From: Frankia umida
GTDB taxonomy: Bacteria; Actinomycetota; Actinomycetes; Frankiales; Frankiaceae
Assembly: GCF_023242945.1 (NCBI RefSeq)
Contig: NZ_JALKFT010000011.1
Span: 62,001 to 126,000, forward strand
Reading direction: 5' to 3'
Length of the DNA stretch: 64,000 nucleotides
This document shows positions 33,310 through 42,346 of the stretch, piece by piece (positions within the stretch are counted from its first letter, which is position 1; each line of letters starts with the position of its first letter). The notes below the pieces were generated by a model. That model did no database searches, was not told the DNA's origin, and saw only the letters and a list, made by a program, of their open reading frames with translations. Made by a program: the position numbers and the translations under genes.

Positions 33310-34313
33310 TTGTTGCGGAGGGGATCCGCAAGTCCTTCGGCGCACAGGTGGTGCTCGACGGCGTCGACCTCGCGCTCGAGCGGGGTTCGGTGTTCGGCCT
33401 GCTCGGCCCGAACGGTGCGGGCAAGACGACGCTGGTCCGGATCCTGGCCACGCTGATGCGTCCCGACTCCGGGCGCGCCACCGTCGCCGGCCACGACCTG
33501 CTGACCGACCCGGTCGGCGTCAAGGGCGCGATCAGCCTCACCGGCCAGTACGCCGCGGTCGACGACGTCCTGACCGGCCGGGAGAACCTGGAGATGATGG
33601 CCGGTCTGCTGCACCTGGGCCGGCGCGCCGCCCGGGCCCGCGCCGCCGAACTGCTCGCCGAGTTCGACCTGACCGACGCGCGGGACCGCCGGGTGAAGAC
33701 CTACTCCGGCGGAATGCGCCGCCGCCTCGACCTCGCCGCCAGCATGATCCGCCGCCCGGAGCTGCTGTTCCTGGACGAGCCGACGACCGGCCTCGACCCG
33801 CGCAGCCGTGAACAGCTCTGGGGTACCGTGCGCCACCTCGCCGCCCAGGACGTCACGATCCTGCTGACCACCCAGTACCTCGAGGAAGCCGACCAGCTCG
33901 CCGACACCGTCGGCATGCTCACCGCCGGCCGCATCGTCGCCCGCGGCACCCCTGACGAGCTCAAGTCCAGCCTCGGCACCGAGATCGTCCGCCTGCGCTT
34001 CCCCGACGCCCGCGCCTACCAGAGTGCCCTGGCCGCGCTCACCCCGAGCGCCGGCGGCACCGGGTTCACGATCGAGGCGGCGGACGACGGTGCGCTGCGC
34101 ATCGACATCCCCACGGACGGCTCCAGCGCCCGACTGCGCGACCTGCTCGACCTGCTGGTCGCCACCGGCGGCAGCACCGCCGCCGGATCACCCAGGGTGT
34201 CGACCCACCGCCCCAGTCTCGACGACGTCTTCCTCGCCCTCACCGACACCGCTGACAGCGCCGGGGCCACCCCGGCTCCCCGTAGCGCCACCCGATCGGA
34301 GCTCGCCCGATGA
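33297..34313 (+). CDS. DrrA-type drug-export ABC ATPase
   Basis: 338 residues from ATG 33297; no Shine-Dalgarno precedes it and the start lies inside the operator, so the mRNA is probably leaderless. Walker A GPNGAGKT at 37-44, signature YSGGMRRRLDLAASM, Walker B LLFLDEPTTGLDPRSR and the switch region TQYLEEADQLAD are intact. The ~100-residue C-terminal extension ending VSTHRPSLDDVFLALT is typical of daunorubicin-resistance-type ATPases. It powers export of a hydrophobic compound together with the next gene, which it overlaps by 4 bases (ATGA). Confidence 0.95.
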   Translation: MSYTVVAEGIRKSFGAQVVLDGVDLALERGSVFGLLGPNGAGKTTLVRILATLMRPDSGRATVAGHDLLTDPVGVKGAISLTGQYAAVDDVLTGRENLEMMAGLLHLGRRAARARAAELLAEFDLTDARDRRVKTYSGGMRRRLDLAASMIRRPELLFLDEPTTGLDPRSREQLWGTVRHLAAQDVTILLTTQYLEEADQLADTVGMLTAGRIVARGTPDELKSSLGTEIVRLRFPDARAYQSALAALTPSAGGTGFTIEAADDGALRIDIPTDGSSARLRDLLDLLVATGGSTAAGSPRVSTHRPSLDDVFLALTDTADSAGATPAPRSATRSELAR

Positions 34314-35092
34314 GCAGCCTCACCTACGACATCGTCGACTCCCGGATCATGGTCGGCCGTTGCCTGCGCCGGTCCTGGCGGGACCCGGAGGCGTTCTTCA
34401 CCGCGCTGATGCTGCCGATCATCCTGATGCTGCTGTTCGTCTACGTGTTCGGCGGTGCGCTGCGCGATCACGGCCCGTACGTCGACTACGTGGTGCCCGG
34501 GCTGATCGTGCTGTGCGCCGGGTTCGGCGCCGGGACGACAGCGGTGGCCCTGGCCACCGATCTGGCCGGTGGCATCGTGGACAGGTTCCGCTCGATGCCG
34601 ATCCGGGCGTCGGCGATCCTGCTCGGCCAGGTCGCGGCGAGCCTCACCCGCAACCTGCTCGCGACCGCCCTGGTCATCGGCGTGGGCCTGGGCATCGGCT
34701 GGCGACCGACGACGTCGGTGTGGCGCTGGGCCGGCGCGCTCGGGCTGATCGTGCTGTTCATCCTGGCGCTGTCCTGGCTCGCCGCCGCGGTCGGCCTGCT
34801 CGCCGGCGGCCCGGAGGCGGCGAACTCGTTCACCTTCGTCCTGATGTTCCTGCCGTATGTGAGCACGGCGTTCGTCCCCACCGACACCATGCCGAGCGTG
34901 CTCCGCGGCTTCGCCGAGAACCAGCCCTTCACCCCGATCATCGAGACCATGCGCGGCCTGTGGATGGGCCACACCTCCACCGGCGCGTCCACCGCGCACG
35001 AGGCCCTGATCGCCCTCGCCTGGTCGGTGGGCATCCTCGCGGTCTCCTGGCTCACCGCCACCCGTCTCTTCCGCCGCAGCACCGCCCACTGA
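34310..35092 (+). CDS. DrrB-type ABC-2 permease
   Basis: 260 residues with six hydrophobic segments (for example FFTALMLPIILMLLFVYVF and GLIVLCAGFGAGTTAVAL). The ABC-2 family motif lies around FRSMPIRASAILLGQ and the late conserved block NQPFTPIIETMRGLW. It forms the membrane part of the exporter with the preceding ATPase. Start overlaps the ATPase stop, ensuring coupled synthesis. Confidence 0.94.
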   Translation: MSSLTYDIVDSRIMVGRCLRRSWRDPEAFFTALMLPIILMLLFVYVFGGALRDHGPYVDYVVPGLIVLCAGFGAGTTAVALATDLAGGIVDRFRSMPIRASAILLGQVAASLTRNLLATALVIGVGLGIGWRPTTSVWRWAGALGLIVLFILALSWLAAAVGLLAGGPEAANSFTFVLMFLPYVSTAFVPTDTMPSVLRGFAENQPFTPIIETMRGLWMGHTSTGASTAHEALIALAWSVGILAVSWLTATRLFRRSTAH

Positions 35093-35232
35093 CCAGCGCA
35101 GGCGTACCGCCTGCCCGTCCACCGCCGACCGCGCTCCGCGCGGCAGGCTCGTGGCGTGTGCGAGGTTCCTGGCGATAAACCGGGGGCCGGCATACCGGGC
35201 CGTGCGTAGCAGCAGATCAGTAACCTGGCGCC

Positions 35233-35934
35233 ATGAGCCGCCCCCGTACGACGGTCACGCTCACCGCGGACCTGGTGATTCTCACGATTCGATCGGGTGA
35301 TCTTTGCGTGCTCACCGTCGAGCGGGGCAACGAGCCGTTTGTGGGCAGGCCGGCGCTGCCCGGGGGTTTTCTGCGGGGAAGCGAAAGCCTGGATGAGACG
35401 GCTGCTCGGGAACTGGCCGAGGAGACCGGCCTGGACGCCGGATCGCTGCACCTGCAACAGGTGGGCACCTACTCCGCACCCGATCGGGACCCCCGTACCC
35501 CGCGTGTGGTGACCTGCGCCTATCTGGCGATCGCCCCGAACCTGCCGTCTCCGCGGGCAGGTTCGGACGCCCGTGCGGCAGGCTGGCTACCGGTCGCTGA
35601 CGCGCAGCGGACGGTGCTTGCCTTCGACCACAACCAGATCCTGACCGATGCTGTGGAGCTTGCCCGCGACGACCTCCAGTTCCGGGCGATCGCGCCAGCG
35701 TTCTGCCAGCGCGAGTTCACCATCGCGGACCTCCGCGAGGTGTACGAGGTTGTCTGGGGCGTTGAGCTGGACAAACCAAACTTTCACCGCAAGGTGACCG
35801 ACTCGCCTGACTTCCTCGTGCCGACGGGACGGAAGCGGTCCACGGGCAACGGCCGTCCGGCCGCGCTCTATCGCAGCGGTCCCGCGACCGCCCTGGTGCC
35901 GCCGATGATGCGACCGGCGGATGCTGCTTTCTGA
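35233..35934 (+). CDS. NrtR-like NUDIX protein with C-terminal winged helix
   Basis: 233 residues. The NUDIX box is complete (GGFLRGSESLDETAARELAEETGLD in register with GX5EX7REUXEEXGU). The C-terminal part (about 150-200; FTIADLREVYEVVWG, LDKPNFHRKV) resembles the winged-helix of NrtR regulators, which sense ADP-ribose through the NUDIX domain and repress NAD-synthesis genes. Because the catalytic glutamates are kept, it may still hydrolyse ADP-ribose or a related sugar nucleotide. It lies about 420 bp upstream of the nucleosidase cassette on the same strand. The tail ends with a basic, Gly-rich stretch. Confidence 0.88.
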   Translation: MSRPRTTVTLTADLVILTIRSGDLCVLTVERGNEPFVGRPALPGGFLRGSESLDETAARELAEETGLDAGSLHLQQVGTYSAPDRDPRTPRVVTCAYLAIAPNLPSPRAGSDARAAGWLPVADAQRTVLAFDHNQILTDAVELARDDLQFRAIAPAFCQREFTIADLREVYEVVWGVELDKPNFHRKVTDSPDFLVPTGRKRSTGNGRPAALYRSGPATALVPPMMRPADAAF

Positions 35935-35952
35935 CAAGTGCGCCGCGGCCAC

Positions 35953-36004
35953 CCCGTAAAAAAACGGGAAACCCCTTGATGTCGGGATGACACGAACGTA
36001 GTCT
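35953..36004 (+). promoter_or_regulatory. Small hairpin and sigma70-like promoter before the nucleosidase cassette
   Basis: A 5-bp stem CCCGT/ACGGG with an A6 loop (35953-35968) may end the NUDIX transcript. Just after it TTGATG (35976-35981), a 17-base spacer and TAGTCT (35999-36004) form a good vegetative-type promoter. The ~350 bases from here to the GTG at 36358 hold no other gene I can support, so the cassette has a long leader. Confidence 0.5.
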
Positions 36005-36357
36005 GATCGGGCATGGGGTAAGGTTGCCACGTTCGCCCGCGGGACCCTGAATCTGCGGAGATTTTATGGCCTGTTGCGTGGTAGCAAGCTTCGCAAAGGC
36101 TCGTGGTGAAAAACTCCCTCGGCACGTCGAGGAGGAAGATGCGCCCGTAGTGAAGCGATGTACTTCTGCTTCCGTCATCGCCCCGCGGTGAACTGACGTG
36201 AGCTTGGGTGTCGGCGGGTTCATCTATCGATGACGCCGTGTGGTCGCATGCTTCGGATCGGTTTCGTGGCCGTCAAGAATCTCCATGCTGTTTCGCCTGC
36301 CTGAAATCAGGCTGGGCGAGGCTGTCTTTCCTTTGTCATCTCGATGAGGAGGCCTGC

Positions 36358-37269
36358 GTGATTGTCCTGCTGACTGCGTTGAACGTCGAACACGAAGCGG
36401 TCCGGGATCTGCTGGTGGGAGTGGAGGAGCACAGCTGCGCTGGTGGCACCATCTTCGAGGTCGGAGAGCTGGCGTCCTACCCTGGCCGGCAGGTCGCGTT
36501 GAGCGTCACTGGTACGGGAGGCCCGGCCGCGGCAACGCTGACCGAGCGGGCGGTCTCCGAGTTCTCACCGGCGGCGGTCATGTTCGTGGGGATCGCCGGC
36601 GGCCTGCGGGACTGGCTGGAGATCGGCGATGTCGTCGTCGCCACCAAGATCCATGGATATCAGGGTGGGCGCAGCGAGGACGCCGAGTTCCTCGTGCGGC
36701 CGAACGCATGGCTCATCTCGCACGAGGTGGAGCAGCTGGCCCGTCGACTGCCGCGTGACCCCACGTGGCGCGCCGGCCTGCCGAAGGATGTTGGTGGGAC
36801 GGGTCCCGCGGTGCACTTCGAGGCGGTGGCCGCCGGCGACGTCGTGCTGAATTCCAGGATCTCCGCGGAGGCGAAGCGGATCCACCGGAACTTCAACGAC
36901 GCGGTCGCGGTCGAGATGGAGAGCGCGGGTTTCGCGCATGCGAGCCACCTGCACGGTCGGGTGCCGATGGCGACCATCCGGGCGATCAGCGACCGGGCGG
37001 ACGGGACCAAGAGCGCGACCGACGGCAGGGGAAGCCAGCGTCTGGCCGCCGGGAACGCCGCCGCCTTCGCCGCCGCACTCGCGGCCGCGGTGGACAGCAG
37101 GGCAGAGTCCGACGGCGCAGTAGGCACCCACCGGACGAAACGCCCCGCACCGGCGGCTCCGGCAGTCGTCTACAACACCAACAACAACCACGGATCGGTG
37201 GGCGCGCAGAACAACGTCAACTACGGCGAGATGCGCGTGACTCGGTCGGGACGGCCCGACGGTGCCTGA
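36358..37269 (+). CDS. MTA/SAH nucleosidase-family protein with Asn/Gly-rich tail
   Basis: 303 residues. GTG 36358 has AGGAGG five bases upstream. Residues 1-245 are a purine-nucleoside-phosphorylase-fold nucleosidase: IVLLTALNVEHEAV at the start, GIAGGLRDWLEIGDVVVA, the substrate motif VAVEMESAG (186-188 region) and the catalytic Asp212 in RAISDRAD. After an Ala-rich linker the last ~35 residues are NTNNNHGSVGAQNNVNYGEM, not found in metabolic MtnN enzymes. Members of this fold act as effectors in fungal and bacterial NLR-like proteins, where they cleave nucleosides, nucleotides or related molecules. The gene overlaps the next one by 8 bases. I infer a conflict or signalling role rather than methionine salvage. 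Confidence 0.85.
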   Translation: MIVLLTALNVEHEAVRDLLVGVEEHSCAGGTIFEVGELASYPGRQVALSVTGTGGPAAATLTERAVSEFSPAAVMFVGIAGGLRDWLEIGDVVVATKIHGYQGGRSEDAEFLVRPNAWLISHEVEQLARRLPRDPTWRAGLPKDVGGTGPAVHFEAVAAGDVVLNSRISAEAKRIHRNFNDAVAVEMESAGFAHASHLHGRVPMATIRAISDRADGTKSATDGRGSQRLAAGNAAAFAAALAAAVDSRAESDGAVGTHRTKRPAPAAPAVVYNTNNNHGSVGAQNNVNYGEMRVTRSGRPDGA

Positions 37270-39349
37270 CGACGACGAGAGCCGGGAAGGGCCCCAGTTC
37301 ACGCAGAACAGCAACACGGCGCCTCCGGGATCCTGGGTGGGGAACCAGGTCGGCCAGAACTACGGCTCGGTCCACTCGGATAACAGCTCGACGTACAACT
37401 ACAGTACGGAATCGCCGGACGAGCTGCAGCGTGCCGCCGTCAACTATCTCGCTGCCGACTCGCCGCGGCCGGCGGAGAAGATCCTGCACGACCTCATGTG
37501 GGGTCGGCCGTCGACAACGGAACGCGCCTACTACTATGTTCTGTCGATTCTCGGTGGCCGGTCGATATACGACATTGACCGTGACCTGATCTCGGAGGTG
37601 AGGAAGGCCTGGAAATTTTGCGCATCCAAGCAGCGTGATCCCTGGTGCGACGCGCTCGACGTGGTCATGGGACTGCTGCGCTGCCTGCCATACACCGCAG
37701 AGGAAGAAAGAAAGGACCAGGCCGCGGGGGACCCGGAGTGGGACAGCGAGTGGATGGATCTGGCAACGCTCGAGGACCTCCCGGTCGAACGGCAGGAGGA
37801 GATTCGGCAGAATCTCGCACAGATCGCCAGCGGCCTGGCCAAGGACCGGCTCGAAGCTGGAGCGCGCGAACGGGTGCTCGCCGCACGGGTGGGGGCAGGC
37901 CGGCTGGCACGGGTCTGGAAGTTCTTCGAGCAGGAGCCGCTTGGGCCCAGGCTCTACCCCTTGCCGCCGTTGCAGGTGGCCACTCCTGACCGGCGGTTGT
38001 CCGCCGGGGGCCTGGCATTGCTGCTCTCCGGAGGGGCACTCGTGGCCGTCGATCTGTGGTGGGCCGCGCTGGCCGCGCTCGTCGGCCTGCTCGGCAGCAG
38101 TTGGCTGCTGACGGCCTGGGGGGTGGAAAAAACGGCCCGCCAGCATGTCCTGGATGCCGAGAAACACGACGCGGAGCTCTATCGAACGCTTCCGGATCCC
38201 CGGTCCCCGGGACACTGGGTGCCAAGTGAGCTCGTCGCGGACCTGTGCAGGCTCGTGGACGAGCAGTTCGCCGAGGCCCGGCCGCATCGCCGCGGGACCT
38301 GGTCGGAGCAGACCGTCGAGGTGCGTGCCTATCTCAAAAAGCGCCTTGTCGACCAGTATGGCAACTCCCAGCGGCCCGCGGACGCGATGAAATGGCTCGC
38401 CCACTGGTACGCGCGGCGCGCGGCCGCCTCCGGCGGCCCCGCGTGGCAACCGCGCGGTTCGACGGCGCCGGACGCACCTGTGCCAGCGACGGTCCGTCGG
38501 CAGCTGTGGCTGGGATTCGCTGGCACTGCGGTCACCCTCGGGGCGCTTACCGCAGCCGGAGAACTTCTCGAGGCGCTGCTGATGGGTCTCGGTGAGGCAG
38601 GCGTCGTCTCCGTGGGCCGGCGAACTGCCGCGCGGCAGCGGGCCCTTGCGCTGCGCGAAAGCGCTGAACGACGGCTGTTGGCCGAGGAACAGAAGGGCCA
38701 TGCGGAATGGCTGGTAGCTCTCGCCGACCGTCCGACCGAAGCGGAGATGGCCCGCTGGCTGGCCATGGACAAGGCACATGTGCGCTACGACGCCATCGAG
38801 CGGGCCGGGCTCGCCGATCGCGATGTGGTGGCATACGTGGTCATGACCGAGGGTGCCAAAGGCGCGGCACAGGTCCGCAAGAAGGGTCGACCGCCGCGCT
38901 ACACCGCCTATCTGGTCCGCGTCTTTCTGCTCAGCTACAGCGGAGTTCGGGAGGCCACCGCCAGGCTCGACTTCCTGACCGGAGACATCAGTAACGAGAC
39001 CCGCAACCTCTTCCGCTACGAGGCGTTGGCATCGGCGAGCGTCCGCGAGAACGGAGTACGACGGGTTCGGGACGTGAAGGGCACGCCGATGCGCAGCGGG
39101 AGGCAGCGTACGGTCTCGTTCACGCTCCGGCTGCTCAACGGCGAGGAGATTGTCTCGGTACGGGAACCTTCGCATGACCTGGACGGCGATCTTGATGGTC
39201 AGGATGAGGACCTGGCAGACCTGGTGCTGCGCAACTCGGGCCTCGAAGGCGCGCTGCGCATCCTCGAGTCGGTGGCCTCCGAAGGTGCCGACTGGATTCG
39301 TCGTGACCTGGAACGTCGAGAACGCTGGACCCACGACCTGTTCGAGTGA
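37262..39349 (+). CDS. Large membrane-associated protein of the nucleosidase cassette
   Basis: 695 residues, GTG start overlapping the nucleosidase stop. The first ~50 residues are hydrophilic and Asn/Ser-rich (SWVGNQVGQNYGSVHSDNSS), echoing the nucleosidase tail. Residues 51-230 are helical and carry several Trp/Cys. A hydrophobic pair at about 247-287 (LALLLSGGALVAVDLWWAAL) and a second hydrophobic region at about 414-450 suggest membrane insertion. The C-terminal ~230 residues contain a charged coiled coil (about 455-485) and a mixed alpha/beta part ending in a basic-acidic tail. I recognise no family. It could be the sensor or membrane anchor for the nucleosidase. Confidence 0.8.
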   Translation: MPDDDESREGPQFTQNSNTAPPGSWVGNQVGQNYGSVHSDNSSTYNYSTESPDELQRAAVNYLAADSPRPAEKILHDLMWGRPSTTERAYYYVLSILGGRSIYDIDRDLISEVRKAWKFCASKQRDPWCDALDVVMGLLRCLPYTAEEERKDQAAGDPEWDSEWMDLATLEDLPVERQEEIRQNLAQIASGLAKDRLEAGARERVLAARVGAGRLARVWKFFEQEPLGPRLYPLPPLQVATPDRRLSAGGLALLLSGGALVAVDLWWAALAALVGLLGSSWLLTAWGVEKTARQHVLDAEKHDAELYRTLPDPRSPGHWVPSELVADLCRLVDEQFAEARPHRRGTWSEQTVEVRAYLKKRLVDQYGNSQRPADAMKWLAHWYARRAAASGGPAWQPRGSTAPDAPVPATVRRQLWLGFAGTAVTLGALTAAGELLEALLMGLGEAGVVSVGRRTAARQRALALRESAERRLLAEEQKGHAEWLVALADRPTEAEMARWLAMDKAHVRYDAIERAGLADRDVVAYVVMTEGAKGAAQVRKKGRPPRYTAYLVRVFLLSYSGVREATARLDFLTGDISNETRNLFRYEALASASVRENGVRRVRDVKGTPMRSGRQRTVSFTLRLLNGEEIVSVREPSHDLDGDLDGQDEDLADLVLRNSGLEGALRILESVASEGADWIRRDLERRERWTHDLFE

Positions 39350-39383
39350 GATCGCGAGGAGGAGAACCGGCGATGGGGCAGGA

Positions 39384-39947
39384 ATGAGCGGACGTCCGCC
39401 GACAGTTGAAGCCGTCGACATCGACCTGGCCGAATACGAGCATCTGAAGGCCGAGCAGCTCGGCCGGATAAGTGTCCGGGACAATCTCATCTACGCAACG
39501 TTGGCGGTATGCGGTGGTGTGGTGGCGCTCGCTTTCGGTGGGGGAACGCCCCGGATTCCCGCCCTGCTCCTGCTTCCACCTGCGTGCCTGGTGCTCGGCT
39601 GGACTCATCTGGTGAACGACCAGAAGGTTTCTGCCATCGGCGACTACGTGCGCCGTGTGCTCGGTCCGCGGCTTGGCACCGCAGGAGTTCGGCCCGGACC
39701 GCTGGGCTGGGAGACAGCGCACTGTCTGGAAGCCACACGCCGCCGCCGCAAGCTCGGCCAGCTTGCCGTCGATCTGCTGTTGTTCTGTGGCACCGGCCTC
39801 GGCGCACTCACCGTGTTCTGGTGGAGCGCCGAGTCGATGGAACTGCCCCTGCTGGCCGCGTCGATCGTTGAGGTCGCCGCGCCCGTCCTTCTTGCAGTGG
39901 AGATCGTTCGCAACGCCCGCCGGATCCGACACCGTCCAGATGAATGA
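39384..39947 (+). CDS. Four-TM protein of the nucleosidase cassette
   Basis: 187 residues. A short N-terminal helix (LAEYEHLKAEQLGRISVRDN) leads into four predicted transmembrane helices at about 33-52, 57-77, 125-147 and 152-174, with a basic loop between the second and third. The EY.LK.E...R pattern before the first helix is common in small actinobacterial membrane proteins found near conflict genes, which I recall only as a general pattern. It starts 34 bp after the preceding gene and is the likely last gene of the cassette. Pore formation or signalling at the membrane is possible but unproven. Confidence 0.75.
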   Translation: MSGRPPTVEAVDIDLAEYEHLKAEQLGRISVRDNLIYATLAVCGGVVALAFGGGTPRIPALLLLPPACLVLGWTHLVNDQKVSAIGDYVRRVLGPRLGTAGVRPGPLGWETAHCLEATRRRRKLGQLAVDLLLFCGTGLGALTVFWWSAESMELPLLAASIVEVAAPVLLAVEIVRNARRIRHRPDE

Positions 39948-40001
39948 CGCCGGAGCCGGTGGCCTTGTTGCCCCGGTTGCCAGATGCCGGGCGTGGGCGA
40001 G

Positions 40002-40328
40002 TCAGTCGATCAGCTCGTAGACGGTGGTCAGCGAGGGGCGGTCGATGGTGTCGCTGAGGGTGACGCTGCCTTCGGCGGTCCGCTTGGCGAGCTCGTCCAT
40101 GGGGGTGTTCAGGTCGTCCGCCTCGAGCTCGTAGACGATGATGTACGGCTGCGCCTCGCCCGACACCCTGATCGGTCCGGCGTCGCGGGCGCGCAGACGC
40201 CGGGCGGAGACGATCCCGGGCACCTTCAGGACGTCCGGGATGTGCTCCTCGTCGTACCAGCGGTTGTACTCCGCCTCCGCCTCGGGACTGATCGGACGGG
40301 ACTGCACCAGCAGGATGCCCTTGGCCAT
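40002..40328 (-). CDS. Small ferredoxin-fold (DUF4286/EthD-like) protein
   Basis: 108 residues, ATG behind GGAG. The pattern AKGILLVQSRPISPEAEAEY followed by NRWYDEEHIPDVLKVPGI is that of dimeric alpha-beta barrel proteins in the DUF4286/EthD/ABM group (WYD..HIP motif). These bind or oxidise small aromatic molecules, and many have no known activity. Convergent with the four-TM gene; the function here is unknown. Confidence 0.85.
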   Translation of the reverse strand: MAKGILLVQSRPISPEAEAEYNRWYDEEHIPDVLKVPGIVSARRLRARDAGPIRVSGEAQPYIIVYELEADDLNTPMDELAKRTAEGSVTLSDTIDRPSLTTVYELID

Positions 40329-40476
40329 GGGTACTCCAGTCGCTCGTGGATCTTCATCTCGTGCGGGGTCGGCTCACAGACGGTCGGATGACACCGGCCG
40401 ACTGTGCCGTACAGCACAGCGTGTCGAGTATGTCCAGGTCTCGCCCCTGGGCGCCACCGCTACGACGGGCAGCGCG

Positions 40477-41127
40477 ATGGCCCGGGACGCCCGCTGGTCC
40501 TACAGTCCGAATGTGCGAGGTCGACGTCCCGGTAACCAGGCGCGGCCCCGCCGCGCGCCCCGGCTGCCCGTCGCCGTCGCGGTGCTGGCCGCCACCCTGG
40601 GCATGGCCGCCTGCGGCAGCGCGTCCGAGACCGCCGCGACGGCGTCCTCCGCCGCCAGGTCCTCCGCCGCTGTCGCGGTGCCCGCGGGCGGGGCGTCGGC
40701 GGATGTTGGCGTGGGCCGGTGCGCGGCGACTGATCTGACGGTCTCGCTGGGGCCGGCGTCCCGGCTCGAGGGTGACCAGCGGGAGCGTTCCGTGGTGCTG
40801 ACCAACCGGTCGTCGCGGCGGTGCGCCGTCAGCGGCTATCCGGGTGCGAGCCTGGTCACCCAGGACGGCACCGCCTGGGACCTCGAGCGCTCCCCGCTGG
40901 TCAGCCCCACCCGGATCGTCCTGGCCCCCGGCGGGACCGCCCACGCCGCCCTGCGTTACCTGCCCGCCGACCCCGGCGTTCCCGGCGCCTTCGAGGCGAC
41001 CCGCATCCTCATCACCCCACCGGAGACCACCACCCCCAGCACCCTGACCTGGGACGACGGCCCGCTGCTCGACCAGTCCGGCGCCACCCACCCCGGCACC
41101 TACCTCCTGGCGCTACAGCCCGGCTAG
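40477..41127 (+). CDS. DUF4232-type secreted lipoprotein
   Basis: 216 residues. A basic N-terminus and hydrophobic core (LPVAVAVLAATLGMAACGS) end in the lipobox MAAC, followed by an Ala/Ser linker. The DUF4232 domain covers about residues 85-215: GRCAATDLTVSLGP, VVLTNRSSRRCAVSGYPG and ALRYLPADPG with the two paired cysteines, then LLALQPG at the end. The family is widespread in actinobacteria, is extracytoplasmic and has no known activity. It ends 19 bp from the convergent surface-protein gene. Confidence 0.87.
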   Translation: MARDARWSYSPNVRGRRPGNQARPRRAPRLPVAVAVLAATLGMAACGSASETAATASSAARSSAAVAVPAGGASADVGVGRCAATDLTVSLGPASRLEGDQRERSVVLTNRSSRRCAVSGYPGASLVTQDGTAWDLERSPLVSPTRIVLAPGGTAHAALRYLPADPGVPGAFEATRILITPPETTTPSTLTWDDGPLLDQSGATHPGTYLLALQPG

Positions 41128-41146
41128 CGCCGCGATGCCCTGCCGG

Positions 41147-42346
41147 TCACGGCGCGGCGGTGGCGGAGTCGGTGCCGCTGGTGCTGGCGGTGGTCGCCTC
41201 GGCGCCGTCGGCGGCGGCCTGCGTGTTCGAGGGCTGAGCTGTGGCGTCCGGGGTCGGCTCAGGCTCAGGCGCAGGGGTCGGCTCGGGCACGGGGCTCGGC
41301 TCGGTCTCCGGGGTGGGCTCGGTAACCGGGCTCGGCTCGGTGACCGGAGTCGGCTCGGTAGCCGGGCTCGGCTCGGATGTGGCCGGCGCCGTGGTGGGCT
41401 GCGGAGCCGGGCTCGACGGCTCCGGTGTCACCGCGGTGACCGGCGGCGAACTGGGGGCCGGCGGCGCGGATGTGGCTGGTGCGGAGGCCGGCGGTGCGGA
41501 CGCCGGTGGTGCCGACGTGGCTGGTGCCGACGTGGCTGGTGCGGAGGCCGGTGGTGTGGAGGTCGGCGTCCGCGTCGGGGTGGACGAGGTGGCTCGCGAG
41601 GGCGTCGCGCTCGGCGTCGGCGAGGCACTGGCGGGGGAGCCGGTGCTGGACGTCGCGCCCAGGTCAGCGGATCGTCCGGACGTCGCTGAGGCTGGAACGG
41701 GCGCGGATGCGGCCGATGCCGCGGATGTCGCCGATGCCGGTGCGGCCGGCGCGGGAGCGGCCACCGAGGCCGATGCCGACGCGGCCGATGCCGATGTGGC
41801 GGGCGGTCGCTGCTCGATCAGCGGTGATGCGGCGGGCCGGGCGAGCAGCGCCGGCACGGGTCCGTCCCAGGTCGTGTCCGCGGGGAGCCATGGGTCGATG
41901 GGACGCGGACGGCCATGGGTGGCGGTGGTGAAACGCGCCGAGATGGTGGTGGGCAGGGCGATGACCTGGCCGATCGGTCCGGCATCCGCCGTGGCGATCA
42001 GCAGGGGCAGGGGCTGGTCGCCGTCCCCGTAGCCGCCGGTGGGTGGGCGGGCGACCAGGCCTGTCGCGGGACCACCGTCCTGTTTGCCCGCCGACCCGGA
42101 GCCCGGCCCACGCTGCGCCGCGGCGCTCGCGAGCTGGGGGGTGAGTTTGCTGGTGAGCAGAACGGCGGTCAGCAGTGTGAGGATCGCGCCGGTGGCCACG
42201 GCGGCCTCGCGGCGGGCCCGCCGCGTCGCGGACATCGGCTGCCAGGCCGGGGTGGGCCGTCGGGCGTGCTGCCCGGGCCGTCGCGGCGTCGCGCGGGCGG
42301 GATGCGACCGGTGCCGCCCGGTCACGGGCTGGCGGTGTCTGCTCAC
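41147..42346 (-). CDS. Membrane-anchored protein with long Ser/Thr/Pro/Ala-rich tail
   Basis: 399 residues from GTG 42346, which has GGGGAGG eight bases upstream. A basic cytosolic segment (about 1-50) precedes one transmembrane helix (AAVATGAILTLLTAVLLTS). A short ordered stretch (PLPLLIATADAGPIGQVIAL) follows, and then ~250 residues of low complexity: Ala/Ser runs, TPT/TPP repeats and a final block of EP-[ST]-P repeats. The tail is probably extended and glycosylated at the cell surface. No enzymatic domain is recognised. The DNA of the tail is strongly repetitive and likely variable in length. Confidence 0.75.
   Translation of the reverse strand: MSRHRQPVTGRHRSHPARATPRRPGQHARRPTPAWQPMSATRRARREAAVATGAILTLLTAVLLTSKLTPQLASAAAQRGPGSGSAGKQDGGPATGLVARPPTGGYGDGDQPLPLLIATADAGPIGQVIALPTTISARFTTATHGRPRPIDPWLPADTTWDGPVPALLARPAASPLIEQRPPATSASAASASASVAAPAPAAPASATSAASAASAPVPASATSGRSADLGATSSTGSPASASPTPSATPSRATSSTPTRTPTSTPPASAPATSAPATSAPPASAPPASAPATSAPPAPSSPPVTAVTPEPSSPAPQPTTAPATSEPSPATEPTPVTEPSPVTEPTPETEPSPVPEPTPAPEPEPTPDATAQPSNTQAAADGAEATTASTSGTDSATAAP

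Noticed and set aside
36358..37269. Nucleosidase as a plain methionine-salvage MtnN
   Set aside because: The long Asn/Gly tail, overlap with membrane-protein genes and lack of salvage genes make a housekeeping role less likely, although the catalytic residues are the same.
37217..39490. 757-residue minus-strand frame opposite the cassette
   Set aside because: Plus-strand genes are linked by an overlap, have promoter-like and ribosome-site signals and membrane segments; the antisense frame has no recognisable domain.
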